Assembly (NCBI GenBank): GCA_015039315.1
Contig: WIDE01000192.1
Span: forward strand, 4,175 to 27,482
DNA: 23,308 nucleotides
Source: Clavulina sp. PMI_390
Taxonomy: Eukaryota > Basidiomycota > Agaricomycetes > Cantharellales > Hydnaceae
Direction: 5' to 3'
Shown: positions 1-10,809 of the stretch, one piece after another
How positions within the stretch are numbered: the first letter of the stretch is position 1
Layout of the letters: each line of letters starts with the position of its first letter
Translations under genes and position numbers: made by a program
The notes under the pieces: model-generated
What the model saw: only the letters and a program-made list of their open reading frames with translations
Databases searched by the model: none
What the model was told of the DNA's origin: nothing

Positions 1-2165
1 CTCGGAGGAAATGCTGGATAGTCCAAGGTTCCCTGACAATCCATGCTCCCATAGTTCCTGTGGGACAAGCCCATCGAGGCAGAATTCTATCCCTCCTCTC
101 CTCCCCCAACTATGCCCAGCTAGTAGTGGTCTTCATTGCAAGGACGTGGGTGTTTGGTGACTAGCCAGTAAAAGCCAATGATGTCATTCTCTAGTCGCAT
201 ACGTAATTACATGTACCACGGATCTCAGACAAAAGATGCATCTCCGGATGGAAACTATGTTTTGTAGGTCACAGGAAGAGAAAACGAAACGGAAGCACCT
301 GTTTGAGTGATCGTACTACGGGCTTTGACAAGGCGACGTCAACGTACGACCTACGCAGGACGGAATGGAGGCAAGACGATGAGGCCTAGAATGGCGCTCA
401 TAGCAGCCTTCTATCGGGCACATCTTGTCGTTTGAGCACTAGCCAGCGCGGGGAGGATTTGAGTCGTCAACAACACAACACCTGCAGCAAGCAGGGGCCT
501 GTTATGATGGGATCGCCTACGAGTCGCCGATCTGCTATTCCTGGGTCCCGGATCCGACCACGCCCTTCTCAATCGCATAAAGCTGGGAAGATGTGAAGTC
601 GTCGGCCCGGTAACGATGAGGCAGCAGCGCGTCGTCGTATCGTTTGACTCCGTCAGGCGAGATGTAAGCTCACATCATCGACGAGTATGCTGTAATAAAT
701 GTTCTAATAACTGACGTTAGAGCCATCGCACATGGGAGTTATTGCGGTGACGTTGTTCATTGTTCGTCATTCGGCTGGACTAGAGGGGGGAGGTGATTAT
801 TGCAGAAGAGGCAGGGGTACACGTTTGGGCCGCACTAGGGTAACATAGCATTCCACCTGTCAGTCTTCTGCATTTCGAAACAAACTGCTACATGGATATA
901 GGCGCACCGAGGCACCTCGTCACTCAGGCAGGTCTCTTTACCCTCCACACGATATTCAACAGCTCGGTCACTCAATCCCGTCCAAATGAACAGCTTTTTC
1001 CCATAAGACAAGAGCCAACTAAGGAAATCCGGGTGGAGAGGGCATGAGCTGTGAGTCCGAGGGCCCACTGGTGAACGGGAGGGATCTGTACGCTCGGTTG
1101 TTCTGATCGCATGCGGAGTGTCAATTGGGAAGAATGGGTGCCAGCGGTGATGGGGAACGAGCTAGTTAACATCCAAACATGGCTCTTACACAGGCGCCAA
1201 GAATGATGGGCCCGTGGCCGTAACCTGGATCGGGTGGGACATAAGGCATGAAGGAAGAGACCGAGTCAATCAGTTATTGAATGTATCCTCAGAAGCATGG
1301 CAAGAGTATCAGGCCAACGGACCGTCATTTGACGAAAGCATCCCTCGTGTTTCCCGGATAAGAGGTATGTAGTCGTCGGCAATATTTTGACTGAAATGGT
1401 GGGTCAAGAAATGATAAGCATTAAACAAAGCAGTAGGGAGAGTCGAAGAATGAAACTCACGATTTGACTTCCCAGAGAAGCCATGCAGCTTCCGCAACTG
1501 CGGCCTATCGGCGAGCACGATAGGGGCGGCGGGTGTGGAGGGGCGAAAGCTATTTGCGATTGGTGAACGTGAAGAGAACAGGTGGCGAGGCTACGGTGCC
1601 AAAGTAATGAAGGGAGATAGCATAGGGATAGTCGGCATGTGTGAGGTGAGGAAGGAACGAGCGACAGTGCCAGAGACGTACACACTATCACCATCGCGGT
1701 GCTGATGTGGCTCACCGCCGTGGCCAGTGACTTGGCTGACGGGTAGAGCATTATCGCGGGTCATGATGTACTAGCCGCTAACGTTGCTGGTACGATCATT
1801 GCCAAGAAGGTGCCTCTATGCAGGACAAGCCGGCCTCGATATCTAAGGAGCGGGTGGCGCTCGTGACAAGGCTCAGGCAGAGGGGGCCGAAGTAACCACA
1901 GGATTGCCCTCAGCCCCGTCGACTTCACGGATCTATCGTTATGATGGAGATATGTGGCGCGAAGGCTAGGTGGGAGGCCAGGGGTGCGTCGAAATTGACA
2001 GCCTGTCAGTGCTAGACTTTCTGTGGGCTGACAAGAGAGTTGACACGTCGCAACAGAGCAAAAGCGAGAGCGGCGGTCCTCCTCATTCGAGTGATCTGAT
2101 CTAGTGCTGACATTCTCTTTCCCTCTCCTCTTTGAGAGCATGAGAGGCGTGACATGTGACAATCG
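1..2165 (-). pseudogene. GLOX-1: decayed glyoxal oxidase-like gene (cut by left edge)
   Basis: This is a heavily mutated copy of the glyoxal oxidase-like gene better preserved at 10810-12605 (GLOX-2). Read on the minus strand it is collinear with GLOX-2. Its first recognisable part, near 2100-2150, matches the exon around VSAQRLYLG. The GGEPYEDDDSGNTYV segment of GLOX-2 corresponds to GEPHQHRDGDSVYV near 1680-1720. A GT...AG intron near 1390-1460 matches the GLOX-2 intron after RRW. The stretch WLLSYGKKLFIWTG, near 980-1020, matches WLMPSGNLFIQANW. A segment near 730 matches MCGGSN, and one near 480-560 matches the DESYATDPITAPL region. The DUF1929-like C-terminus begins at 30-80 (LDGLVPQEL). 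Stops and frameshifts are frequent, so no continuous product is possible. Members of this family oxidise aldehydes or alcohols and release hydrogen peroxide outside the cell. Homology to GLOX-2 is clear at DNA level; exact ends are uncertain. Confidence 0.72.
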
Positions 2166-3499
2166 ACACGACTGAAAAGAAACTGGACTGCATCCTCTCC
2201 TTCCCGAAAACCCCCAAGCTTGCTCCTGATGCCCTGAGCACTCTCGCATCACCTCTGAAACTGCCTGAACGGTTCATGATAGCTGCTGCGTCTTGGCCGT
2301 CCCTTCCGCGCCTACTACACACCCTTCGGCACCCCAAGTTGGTAGCTGGTCCACTCGTCCCTCCAACCAAGTGCCAGCACACCTCTTGCGCTCATCGACC
2401 ATATACTCGACGCGCAGCGACAGCAGCGACAACGACAGCGACTAAAACAGCAATGACGCTCAGCCAGCAAGACACTTGGATCGACATATTTCTCACTTGC
2501 TCATCTGAGCTACATGTACACACCCCTTTCCTATCGTCCGCAAGGATATCAGCACAATAGGATACAAGATGATTGGGAGAAGAATATAGAATATGGGCAT
2601 ACGATAGAGGTAGAACCGACTAGGTTTCGAGCACACCGCTTGCACGCGCTTGGCACCAATGTAGAGCAGCATCTTCACGGTAAGAGATGATCAGGAGGAG
2701 GGATTTGATACGCTAGCGACAGAGGGTGTGCTGAAACTGATTCTGTCTGCTGTGATGAGGGGCTTGCTGCGTCGATGGGGTCAGTCTTGGTCGCTGCGTG
2801 GAATATACACGTCCCAAAAATTCTCGTGAACGGTAGCAGTCGCCATCGACGATGCAGGATTGGATATCATTGCTGAAGAGCTTTTTTCCGTGAGGGACAC
2901 GTTGGTGCCAGTGGTTAGGTGGGGGTATGGGGATCCAGCCTCGCGCACAGAGCGGGTTAGCGGTGATGAAATTTGTTGTTCATCGAGTGAGAAAACAACC
3001 ACGGAGAGTAAGGTTGTTATCCTTGGAGTGACGTGAAGAATACTTGTGGTATAATAGGTTATGGAGCGTACGAGTGGCGGAGTCTCCAGCCGAGACGATC
3101 AAGGAGCGAGCATTGATGGATTGTGCTAAAGGAGAGCTGGGAGGTTGGGAGGTCAACACAGGCAGAATTCACAGCGAAGAGGGATGCATGAAGCCTCACC
3201 AGCAGAACCAACTAAGCCTCGCCAAGATGGTTAGCCCATTGGCTCACACGTCTTGGTTGTCTCGTTCGCCCTGTCTTGGTACAAACGATGGAGAGTACAA
3301 GTCGATCGATCGTGTCGAATAAGCGCCCAGCTCGTTATCCTGCGAGCACCGATTGCCTAAGAAAAGGAAAGATCGGCTTCATCCCTATACAGGAAGAGTG
3401 CTTGCTGCTATCAGGGACATACTTTCGCGGTGTCAGATCACTCTCTTCCTTGTTACTCTGCTTGCCGGAAGAGCTGTCTCATGCTCTTTTGCGCTGAAA
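2166..3499. other. Spacer between GLOX-1 and NLR-1
   Basis: I recognise no gene here. The first part, about 2150-2300, resembles 12615-12760 upstream of GLOX-2: both have a CATGTGA-AAT-GAC start and a shared GAGCACTCTC block. It is therefore the duplicated 5' flank of the oxidase gene. The open frame from 2156 to 2560 on the plus strand has low-complexity composition (ACA/GCA-rich near 2410-2460) and no recognised motif. The minus-strand frame 2781-3002 is also unrecognised. The remaining DNA is ordinary mixed-composition intergenic sequence. Confidence 0.5.
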
Positions 3500-3733
3500 C
3501 TATCTGCACCTTTATATATTCGGCATATTGTTTTTATCCACAAATGAATCGATGAGCTTGTATTCAATATCGACTCACGCTTCAGTGGTCATAAGAGCCG
3601 ATGATTGAGGTGGTCGATCTGTTTACAATGCTGCCTCGTGCTCACTGCCACCACGCCACGCAAACACAAGCACTGCTTTGAGTCTTTGCTCTCAACCCTG
3701 CTTGAAACTCAATCCAACTGAATATCAATCGAA
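3500..3733 (+). promoter_or_regulatory. NLR-1 core promoter and 5' leader
   Basis: A TATA-like tract (TTTATATATT, 3511-3520) lies 214 nt upstream of the NLR-1 start codon. The leader from about 3530 to 3733 is closely related to 16050-16257 in front of NLR-2: both share AAATGAATCGATGAGC, the CACAAACACAAGCA-type block and the CCCTGCT-GAAA block. The TATA tract itself is missing from the NLR-2 copy, where GGTGTATTTATCC directly replaces it. Assignment as promoter is inferred from position and motif. Confidence 0.5.
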
Positions 3734-6700
3734 ATGACGACCACGCCCTCATTCGAAATCAGAGGTATTTGTATCCCCACTTCGCTCAGCCCCAACCATC
3801 CTGATCTTTTGTCCTATCCTACACAGGCGCCGTGTATGCGAGCGATCTGATCAAAAAGTCACGTACTTACCGCCTCCTTATCGAATGGAACCCACCAGAT
3901 ATTCAAGGAAAGTCCAACATGAAAACTCGGAAGGTTCGAGCCTCAGTGAACGGAAGGGTGGAATGGGTACCACTGTCTGGTCTCAAGCGGTTCGTCTGAT
4001 GTCCCTTTCGCCATGATCTCATAGGCTCATTCGTATGACTCCTTGTGCACAACATTATATGCAGGTTCTTCACTTCTCTCCCACCTCAGATCTCCATCAC
4101 TGTTCAACGGCGCGAGCTCTTGCTTCGAAAGACGCTCACTCGGCACCAAATTAGTTCCACAGCCGATCATGCTATGTCTGGTTCGTTAGAAATATACTAT
4201 CGTGACCACCATACATCAATTATTTACTACTGCAATCATCAGAACGTATCGACAATGTTCTTGCACTCGATCTGGTGATCCTTGGTTGCAAGACCAATGC
4301 CACACAGGTTGAGACAACCGCTCATGCTGCTGCTGATCATGAGCCAAACCGTGCAAGCCTTGATGTGCATGGCAGCTTACCCTTGGACCATTCTCAGGAG
4401 ACCGGGCAAGCCGCAGTCAAGATTGCTCAGGCAGAAGATGCGCTAGGTGTGCCTAAAGCTGGCCGAACGCTTGATAACATCAGCAGTGCTGCAGACCAGT
4501 TGGCACCACTGAAGAATGACTTTGAATCCACTGTCGCTGCGGTGGAAGGCCTCTTCAAGCTTGGTGGACTTGTGGCACAAGCAGGTTCCTATCCTCCCGC
4601 TGCGCATGTCCTGGAATTTAACACTTATTATCTGTAGATTCACCCAATTGTGCAAGTGATTGTTGGGGTGCTCAACACAGCTTGGACCATCCTTCAAGCA
4701 GATGCTGAGGCCAATCAATCCATGCACACCCTGCTTCAAGCCATGAAAGATATCTGTGTATCCACAGCGAGTTATTTCATTTCTCAAGAGCCAGACGACA
4801 GGATGCATGTGGCGGTTAGGAACATTTGCTCAGTAATCATGAGTGGAGCCACACTCATTAACGGGTATGCTGAGCACCAAAAGAAAAGTTTGTTGCTCCA
4901 CTCTAACTGTGCCTCTATCCAACAACTAACGTTTGGGCAACTGTATGTACTCAGCTTTTCCCAAGCTGCCCACTTTCTTCACTGCTTTTGCACAGGATGC
5001 AGACAATCTCACACAGGCATTGAAATCCTTGTCCTCAGAGCTAAAAGGGACAGCAATAGCTTCTATCTATAATACAGTACATGAGCTCACTGCTCAGCTG
5101 CATGTCATTGGTGTTGGTATTGAACAAATTGGTAGGCATTCCATCCAATCTTTGCCACAATGACAGGGATTAAATCAAATGATAGTAAAACATGACATGT
5201 TTTCAGCCCTTCCCCATACTGTTAATGCGGATGCCACACTCCATGATGGGAATCACCATGGATGTCTCCCTGATACACGTACTGCTATCCTGGAGGCTCT
5301 GCAAGCTTGGGCTGCTGGGGCATCTGCTACTGTGGCTCTCAATCCTGGTGCTAACCTATCCAATGATGACAAGCTGGATCTCATTGACACCAAGATTTTG
5401 TGGCTACAAGGAGTGGCTGGTGCTGGCAAATCATCCATTGCTAATAGTGTGGCCAAGTTCTTTGAGCACACAGGAATACTCATGGCCTACTACCACTTTG
5501 AGACAGCTAAGCAGGAAGAGCTTAACCCATCCAACATGTTCACCACTATTGCATTCCAGCTAGCTAGCCAAGACAAATATCTTGAGCAGAAACTTCAAGA
5601 CATAGTAAAGGAGCTCCCATCTCGTCTGCAGAGGAGCAAGGACCCCACAGAGCAGCTGCAACAGGTTCTCCTCCCTTTGCTAAAGGATGAAGGCAGAGCC
5701 ACCCATCATGTAGTGATCATTGTAGATGCACTAGATGAGTCAGGTGGCGCAAATGAGCGCAGTAAAATCATTAAGCCACTTGTTGAGCTTCCCTCAAAAT
5801 TACCACCTGGTGTCCAGATCCTCCTAACCACAAGGCCAGAGCTAGACATTCAGAACATTCTTGCAACATCACCAAAGGAGCTGTGGGCTCAGCTGTCCAT
5901 GGAACACCTCCCTAATCATGCTACCAGGAATGATATTTGCCACTATATTGAGCACATGCTGAAAGGTCATGGATTTGAGGCAGATCAGATACATAAACTT
6001 GTGGAGAAAGCACAGCTTTCATTTCAATGGGCTTCTACTGCATGCCGCTACATTGTGGACCAAGAAGATGGGAACCAAGCGGTGCCTCCATCTCAACGCA
6101 TAACCCATGTCCTCAATAGTGACACTGCTGCCACTAGCCAGGTGGTGCTGTATAAACTCTATGCTAGTGTGATGGATGCACAATTTAGGGCATCTGAAGG
6201 CCCGCCCCTGGAGCCTCTTAAGCTCTTTCTGGGCATTTTTGTGGCAGCAAGGCAGCCACTTTCACTAGATGCAACACTTTCTCTACTACACATCCATTTG
6301 TCACAGCACAACAACCCCAATCTTGTGATAAAGGAATTAGAGAGGCAGGTGGCATTATTATCATCCCTTATCACTGGGGCCAAACCCACAGATATTAGAA
6401 CCCCTCTTCTTCCACTGCATGCCTCTTTCCTGGATTTTTTGAGAAATTCACCAACAAAATATCAAGTGGATGTTCACCAAGCCCACAGATTGCTGATAGA
6501 GAGCTGTTTATCTGTCATGTTCCAGCCAGATAGGGGGTTGAGGTTCAACATATGCAACCTGCCCACTTCATTCTCACCCAATCACTTAGTTCCAAACCTA
6601 TCTGGTCTGATTCAAAATAACATTGGGGATGCTTTATGTTATGCATGCCAGTTTTGGACATTTCACCTCATTGCAGTGGCGCCAGGTGCAGTTACTGATG

Positions 6701-9109
6701 CCATGTGGAACAGAGTGAAGGATTTGCTGTCCAGTACAAAGTTGCTGCATTGGCTTGAAGTTATGAGCCTGACAGGTGCATCTCCACTGCAGACCTTGTC
6801 AATCATTCCAGCAAAGGTAGGCTCTAATATTGTGCTACTAGGCTTTAGGAGAGTCACTAATGGAAATCTAGGTGAACACTCAGATTGTTGCTGAATTAGC
6901 AGAGGCATTGCGCTTCACATCATATTATGCTATTCCAATGGCTCAAAGTGCACCACATATCTACTTGAGTGCTGTGCCATTTATTCCCAAATCATCTCCC
7001 TTACAGTTGGTGAGTAAAGATGTGGTGAAGACTGTGTCTCTCTCATTGGGGCATATGACAGTGTGGCCAGTGCTGAGACATGCACTGAAGCATGAGGCTG
7101 GTATACTGTGTATTTGTGTTTCAGGAAACAATATTGTGGCTGGAGGGCTACCAGATGGTTCTATCCCACTGTGGAATTATCAAAGTGGAGCAGAGGTTGG
7201 ACAACCACTCAGGGGCCATACAGATGGGGTGAGATCTATGGCATTTACTGATGATGGAGCAATCCTTGCCTCTGGCTCAAATGATAGAACCATCAGGCTG
7301 TGGGATGTGCAGACCCAGGCAGCCAAGGGACAGCCACTCATAGGCCATACCTCTTATGTGACATCTGTGGCATTCTCTCCTGATGGAACACTGCTTGCTT
7401 CTGGCTCTGATGATACAACCATCAGGCTGTGGGATGTCCACACCCAGGCAGCCAGGGGACAGCCACTCAAAGGCCATACTAGACATGTGACATCTGTGGT
7501 GTTCTCTCCTGATGGAGCAGTCCTTGCCTCTGGCTCAAGTGATAGAACCATCAGGCTGTGGGATGTGAAGGTGGCCAAGGAAGATCCACTCACAGGCAAT
7601 ACTGAGAGGGCAAGATCTGTGGCATTAGTGCATAAAGGGGTCTTTGACTTTGGCTTAGATACCTTTGGGCTGTGGGATCTCCCCACTCAGGTAGCCAAGG
7701 GAGAGCCATTTGCAGGCCATACTGATTGGGTGACATCTGTAGCATTCTCTCCTGATGGAGCAGTCCTTGCCTCTGGCTCTGATGATACAACCATCAGGTT
7801 GTGGGATGTGCACACCCAAGCAGCCAAGGGAAAGCCCCTCAAAAGCCATACTCACTCTGTGAAGTCTGTGGCATTCTCTCCTGATGGAGCAGTGCTTGCC
7901 TCTGGCTCTTACGACAAAACCATCAGGCTGTGGGATGTCCTTACCCAGGCAGCTAAGGAAGAGCCACTCACAGGGCATGATGCTTCTGTGAAATCTGTTG
8001 CATTCTCTCCTGATGGGGCGGTGCTTGCCTCTGGCTCTGATGATACAACCATCAGGCTGTGGGATGTACAGACCCAGGCAGCCAAGGGAGAGCCACTCAC
8101 AGGCCATACTGCTTCTGTGAGATTTGTGACATTCTCTCCTGATGGAGCAGTTCTTGCCTCTGGCTCTGCAGATAGAACCACCAGGCTGTGGGATCTCCCC
8201 ACTCAGGTAGCCAAGGGAGAGCCATTTGCAGGCCATACTGATTGGGTGACATCTGTAGCATTCTCTCCTGATGGAACAGTCCTTGCCTCTGGCTCTGAAG
8301 ATAGAACTATCAGGCTGTGGAATGCACACACCCATGCAGCCAAGGGAGAGCCATTCACAGGCCATACTAACTGGGTGACATCTGTGGCATTCTCTCCTGA
8401 TGGAGCAGTCCTTGCTTCTGCCTCTGATGATAAAACCATCAGGCTGTGGGATGTGCAGACCCAGGCAGCCAAGGGCCAGCCACTCACAGGCCACACTGCT
8501 CCTGTGAGATTTGTAGCATTTTCCCCTGATGGGGCAGTCCTTGCCTCTGGCGCTGAGGATACAACCATCAGGCTGTGGGATGTGAACACCCAGGCAGCTA
8601 AGGGACAGCCACTCAGAGGCCATATTGGTTGGGTGACATCTGTGGCATTCTCTCCTGATGTAACACTGCTTGCCTCTGGCTCTTAGGACACAACAGTCAG
8701 GCTCTGGGATGTCCTCAGCCTGGCAGCCAATGGACAGCCACTCACATGCCATACTGGCTGGGTGACATCTGTGGCATTCTCTGCTGATCAAGCACTCCTT
8801 GCATCAGCCTCCAGTGACTGCACAATTTGCATCTGGGATATCACACATGAAGCCCTCAATTTTGTAATCCCCCCCTTTGACCTAGCTTCTCATCCGCAGT
8901 ATGGCCCATTCTGGTATAAATTGCTCAAAAATGGTTGGCTACAAGGCCCAAATGAAGAACTTCTCTTCTGGATCCCCCCAAGCTATCAAGACCATCTTTG
9001 TGATCAAAGACTTGTTGCTAGGCTTGGTGGGGACCCCAGTGCTATTGTCAAACTTAATTTTGAGCACATGGCTGTAGGAGACTCTTGGAGTGATTGCTAT
9101 GCTCCCTAA
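3734..9109 (+). CDS. NLR-1: NACHT-WD40 STAND receptor (NLR-like), in-frame TAG in WD40 repeat 13
   Basis: A multidomain STAND NTPase of the fungal NLR type, expected to act in the cytosol as a sensor that oligomerises when its WD40 repeats meet a ligand. I place eight exons by GT/GC-AG sites and frame: 3734-3764, 3827-3989, 4065-4180, 4243-4580, 4638-4887, 4955-5131, 5186-6816 and 6872-9109. Residues 1-105 look like a C2-type beta domain (SRTYRLLIEWNPP, VEWVPLSGLKR), and about 180-400 are helical. NACHT has a P-loop GVAGAGKSS (434-442), Walker B VVIIVDALDES (534-544) and the following LLTTRPE. About 903-940 is the usual linker (SAPHIYLSAVPFIPKS). WD40 repeats start near 977. The tail KNGWLQGPNEELLFWIPP is typical of agaricomycete members. 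Intron 4 needs a GC donor to keep frame. A TAG at 8684-8686 (codon 1507 of 1648) cuts the protein to 1506 residues unless read through, so this copy may be a recent pseudogene. A TATA-like tract lies at 3511. Confidence 0.88.
7094..8842 (+). repeat. WD40 repeat array of NLR-1 (14 units, mostly 43 codons)
   Basis: Fourteen WD40 units are encoded in one exon, most of exactly 129 nt with the consensus VTSVAFSPDGAVLASGS and TIRLWDV. Units 2-4 and 6-13 are very alike in DNA; 7668-7759 and 8184-8275 are identical over 92 bp, an offset of 516 nt or four units, pointing to recent internal duplication or gene conversion. Unit 1 (7094-) and unit 14 (8760-8842) are diverged edge blades. Unit 5 (about 7600-7710) is degenerate and short (SVALVHKGVFDFG). 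Unit 13 carries the TAG. Fourteen units would make two seven-bladed propellers. Confidence 0.93.
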
Positions 9110-10094
9110 ACTGTCCCCTCTGGTCTCCTCCTTATTTCCTCTCTATCACATGTATACGAAGATGAAACACTTCTACTTATCATCTTGTGTAATGAGTCCT
9201 CTTGTGTCTGTGATTGCCTCCCTTCAATAGCCTTACACTTTACCTTTTGATTGTGCATGTAGCTGTACTTGTGTCAATGTGATTCACTGTCAACCTCTGA
9301 TTGCTTTGCTGAGCATTGAGAACTCATGTATAGAGGAGTTGGCCCCTGGACAGTGTTCAGTGCCTATGTGTGTGGACAAGAGGTAGTATGCCTTCCAAAA
9401 GGGATAAAATTGTCATGATCCAGCCATTTCTGGCTTTGGCTTTGTGTTGACCAAGGAAGACCAGTCCAAGTGCCAACTTCACAGCAGTAACACCTTTCCA
9501 AAACATACCAATGCAGCTGGGCATGGGTGCAAGCTTAACTGCAGCAGAGGGAGAAACTGCCACTAAGGTGTGTATCTCCATGTTGAGGTGCAAGAAGGGC
9601 AAGTAATGGCAGGTCGGAGGTACCCAGTGGAGATTGACAATCTGTGGATAGAGCCCATGGATAACAAGCAATGTATAAATGACAAAAAAGGGTTGGGAAG
9701 AGAGAACAAACTCTACCCAGAGAGTTCACAATTGAGGTGGAAAAGGAAGTTAAGAAATGGGGGGAGAGACTAGTCTGTAATGGAGAGGAAGGGGCAGAGG
9801 GGTCTCAATCTACTATGCATGTTGGTACAAAGCAAAGGACAAATGTTTCTGCAACAAGGGGAGGGGACAGAAAGGAATAGATTGTTGTGAGACAGGGATG
9901 GGATGGAGACAATAAGGATAAGATGTACAGCAGCAATGCAATGGATGAAAGGCATGGAGGAGAATAGAAGCATGCAATGGGAGGAGGCAAAATGGGCTGG
10001 GGGGGGGGGGGGTGTACAGATGATACTCGGCTAGTGGGGAATAAGATCAAGTGAAGTGGGGCAACCTGATGCAATGCAATGGCATGGGCAATGA
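9110..10094. other. Non-coding region downstream of NLR-1
   Basis: It starts with the presumed 3' untranslated region of NLR-1. I see no credible gene; the minus-strand frames at 9357-9671 and 9805-10074 are low-complexity and unsupported. CpG is very rare up to about 10,020, as in the upstream NLR exon. A run of 14 G bases lies at 9999-10012. Confidence 0.6.
9999..10012. repeat. Poly-G run (14 bases)
   Basis: A homopolymer of 14 G read directly from the sequence. Its exact length is prone to sequencing error and it may be polymorphic. Confidence 0.9.
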
Positions 10095-10215
10095 TTAATG
10101 TGCTCTAACAGGAGGGAAAATATTTTGAGGCAACCATGGGTAGAATATCTCTGTGTGGAACTCAGTCAGGTAAATTACATCAGGAGTGTAATCTGCATTA
10201 GACTGGTTCCCAGCC
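10095..10215 (-). pseudogene. GLOX-2 C-terminal fragment beyond the inserted element
   Basis: On the minus strand this stretch reads SNADYTPDVIYLTEFHTEIFYP and then a stop at 10095-10097. It matches the glyoxal oxidase family segment in which GSNPNAD is followed by a YPTEYR-EIFYP motif. The main part of GLOX-2 ends at GSNPHTD (about 10830), on the other side of the small element at 10254-10804. It is thus most simply the continuation of GLOX-2 beyond that insertion. The SN-AD segment is present on both sides in different forms, so a second oxidase copy or a rearrangement is also possible. The DUF1929 C-terminal domain, which carries a copper-binding histidine, is absent. Confidence 0.6.
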
Positions 10216-10235
10216 TCTCTATTGGAGAGGCTGGG
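10209..10235. repeat. Perfect hairpin, 11-bp stem, 5-nt loop
   Basis: CCCAGCCTCTC at 10209-10219 pairs with GAGAGGCTGGG at 10225-10235 around the loop TATTG. It lies just outside the left terminal inverted repeat of the small element at 10254-10804. Its role is unknown; it could mark another inserted end or a rearrangement scar. Confidence 0.8.
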
Positions 10236-10253
10236 ATTACTGTGAATAGCGCC

Positions 10254-10804
10254 ATAGTAGCCCAGACTGAATTGGCATTAAGGCACATTAAAATTGTATT
10301 GCTTTTATTCAGTCAGCCTGATTTGCCTGAGGTGGATCCAGGGTTCAGCCGTAAAAATGACCAAAAACCCTGACATGTGCTGAAACAATGGGGAACAATG
10401 GTGGAGTAAACCATATTCCAAACCATCCTGCCAATGACCTTGGAAGAGCTCAGCAGTGAAGAAATTTCCGTCACTTACTTCCAGACAGTCAGCAAAATCT
10501 GTGAAAAAATCAGCATATTTTGCCTCCATGTTCCATGACGTTGACTATGTATCTGGGCTTGATGTGATGGTTGAAACCGATGGCCTGGGCTATAATACTA
10601 CAAAGCCATCGCAAGCAAAGCATGCAGTAGCCTTGATGGAAGAAAGGATCTCAACAGTCCAATGTGTGGTCATTGGACTGAAACAAATCCGGGTGGATCT
10701 TTGCTGCCGTCAAAATCACATTCCATGAGTAGGGCACTTATTTGACTGAATAGAATCAATATAGTTTTAATGTGCCTTTGAGCCCATTCAGTTTGAGCTA
10801 CTAT
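10254..10804. mobile_element. MITE-like non-autonomous element with ~62-bp terminal inverted repeats
   Basis: The left end 10254-10316 (ATAGTAGCCCAGACTGAAT...) and the reverse complement of the right end 10744-10804 (ATAGTAGCTCAAACTGAAT...) align over about 62 bp with roughly ten mismatches, including a shared AAGGCACATTAAAA core. The element is about 550 bp and has no credible coding capacity; the 90-codon frame at 10456-10728 shows no transposase motif. A TA dinucleotide next to GTAGC at both ends fits a TA target-site duplication, as in Tc1/mariner-related elements, but this is only suggestive. An internal hairpin lies at 10655-10680. It interrupts GLOX-2. Confidence 0.75.
10655..10680. 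repeat. Internal hairpin of the small element, 10-bp stem
   Basis: CAGTCCAATG at 10655-10664 is followed after six bases (TGTGGT) by its exact reverse complement CATTGGACTG at 10671-10680. Confidence 0.85.
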
Positions 10805-10809
10805 ACGCT

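Noticed and set aside
2156..2560. A 134-codon plus-strand frame upstream of NLR-1
   Set aside because: It is low-complexity and lacks known motifs. Its first part overlaps a duplicated oxidase 5' flank, and the related DNA at 12620 does not keep the same protein.
7655..8791. A 378-codon open frame on the minus strand over the WD40 array
   Set aside because: It is periodic in step with the 129-nt WD40 units, and its translation merely mirrors the sense repeat. One stop-free unit repeated many times explains its length.
10456..10728. A 90-codon frame inside the small element as a transposase
   Set aside because: It lacks any DDE/D-type motif and includes the internal hairpin; the element is too short to be autonomous.
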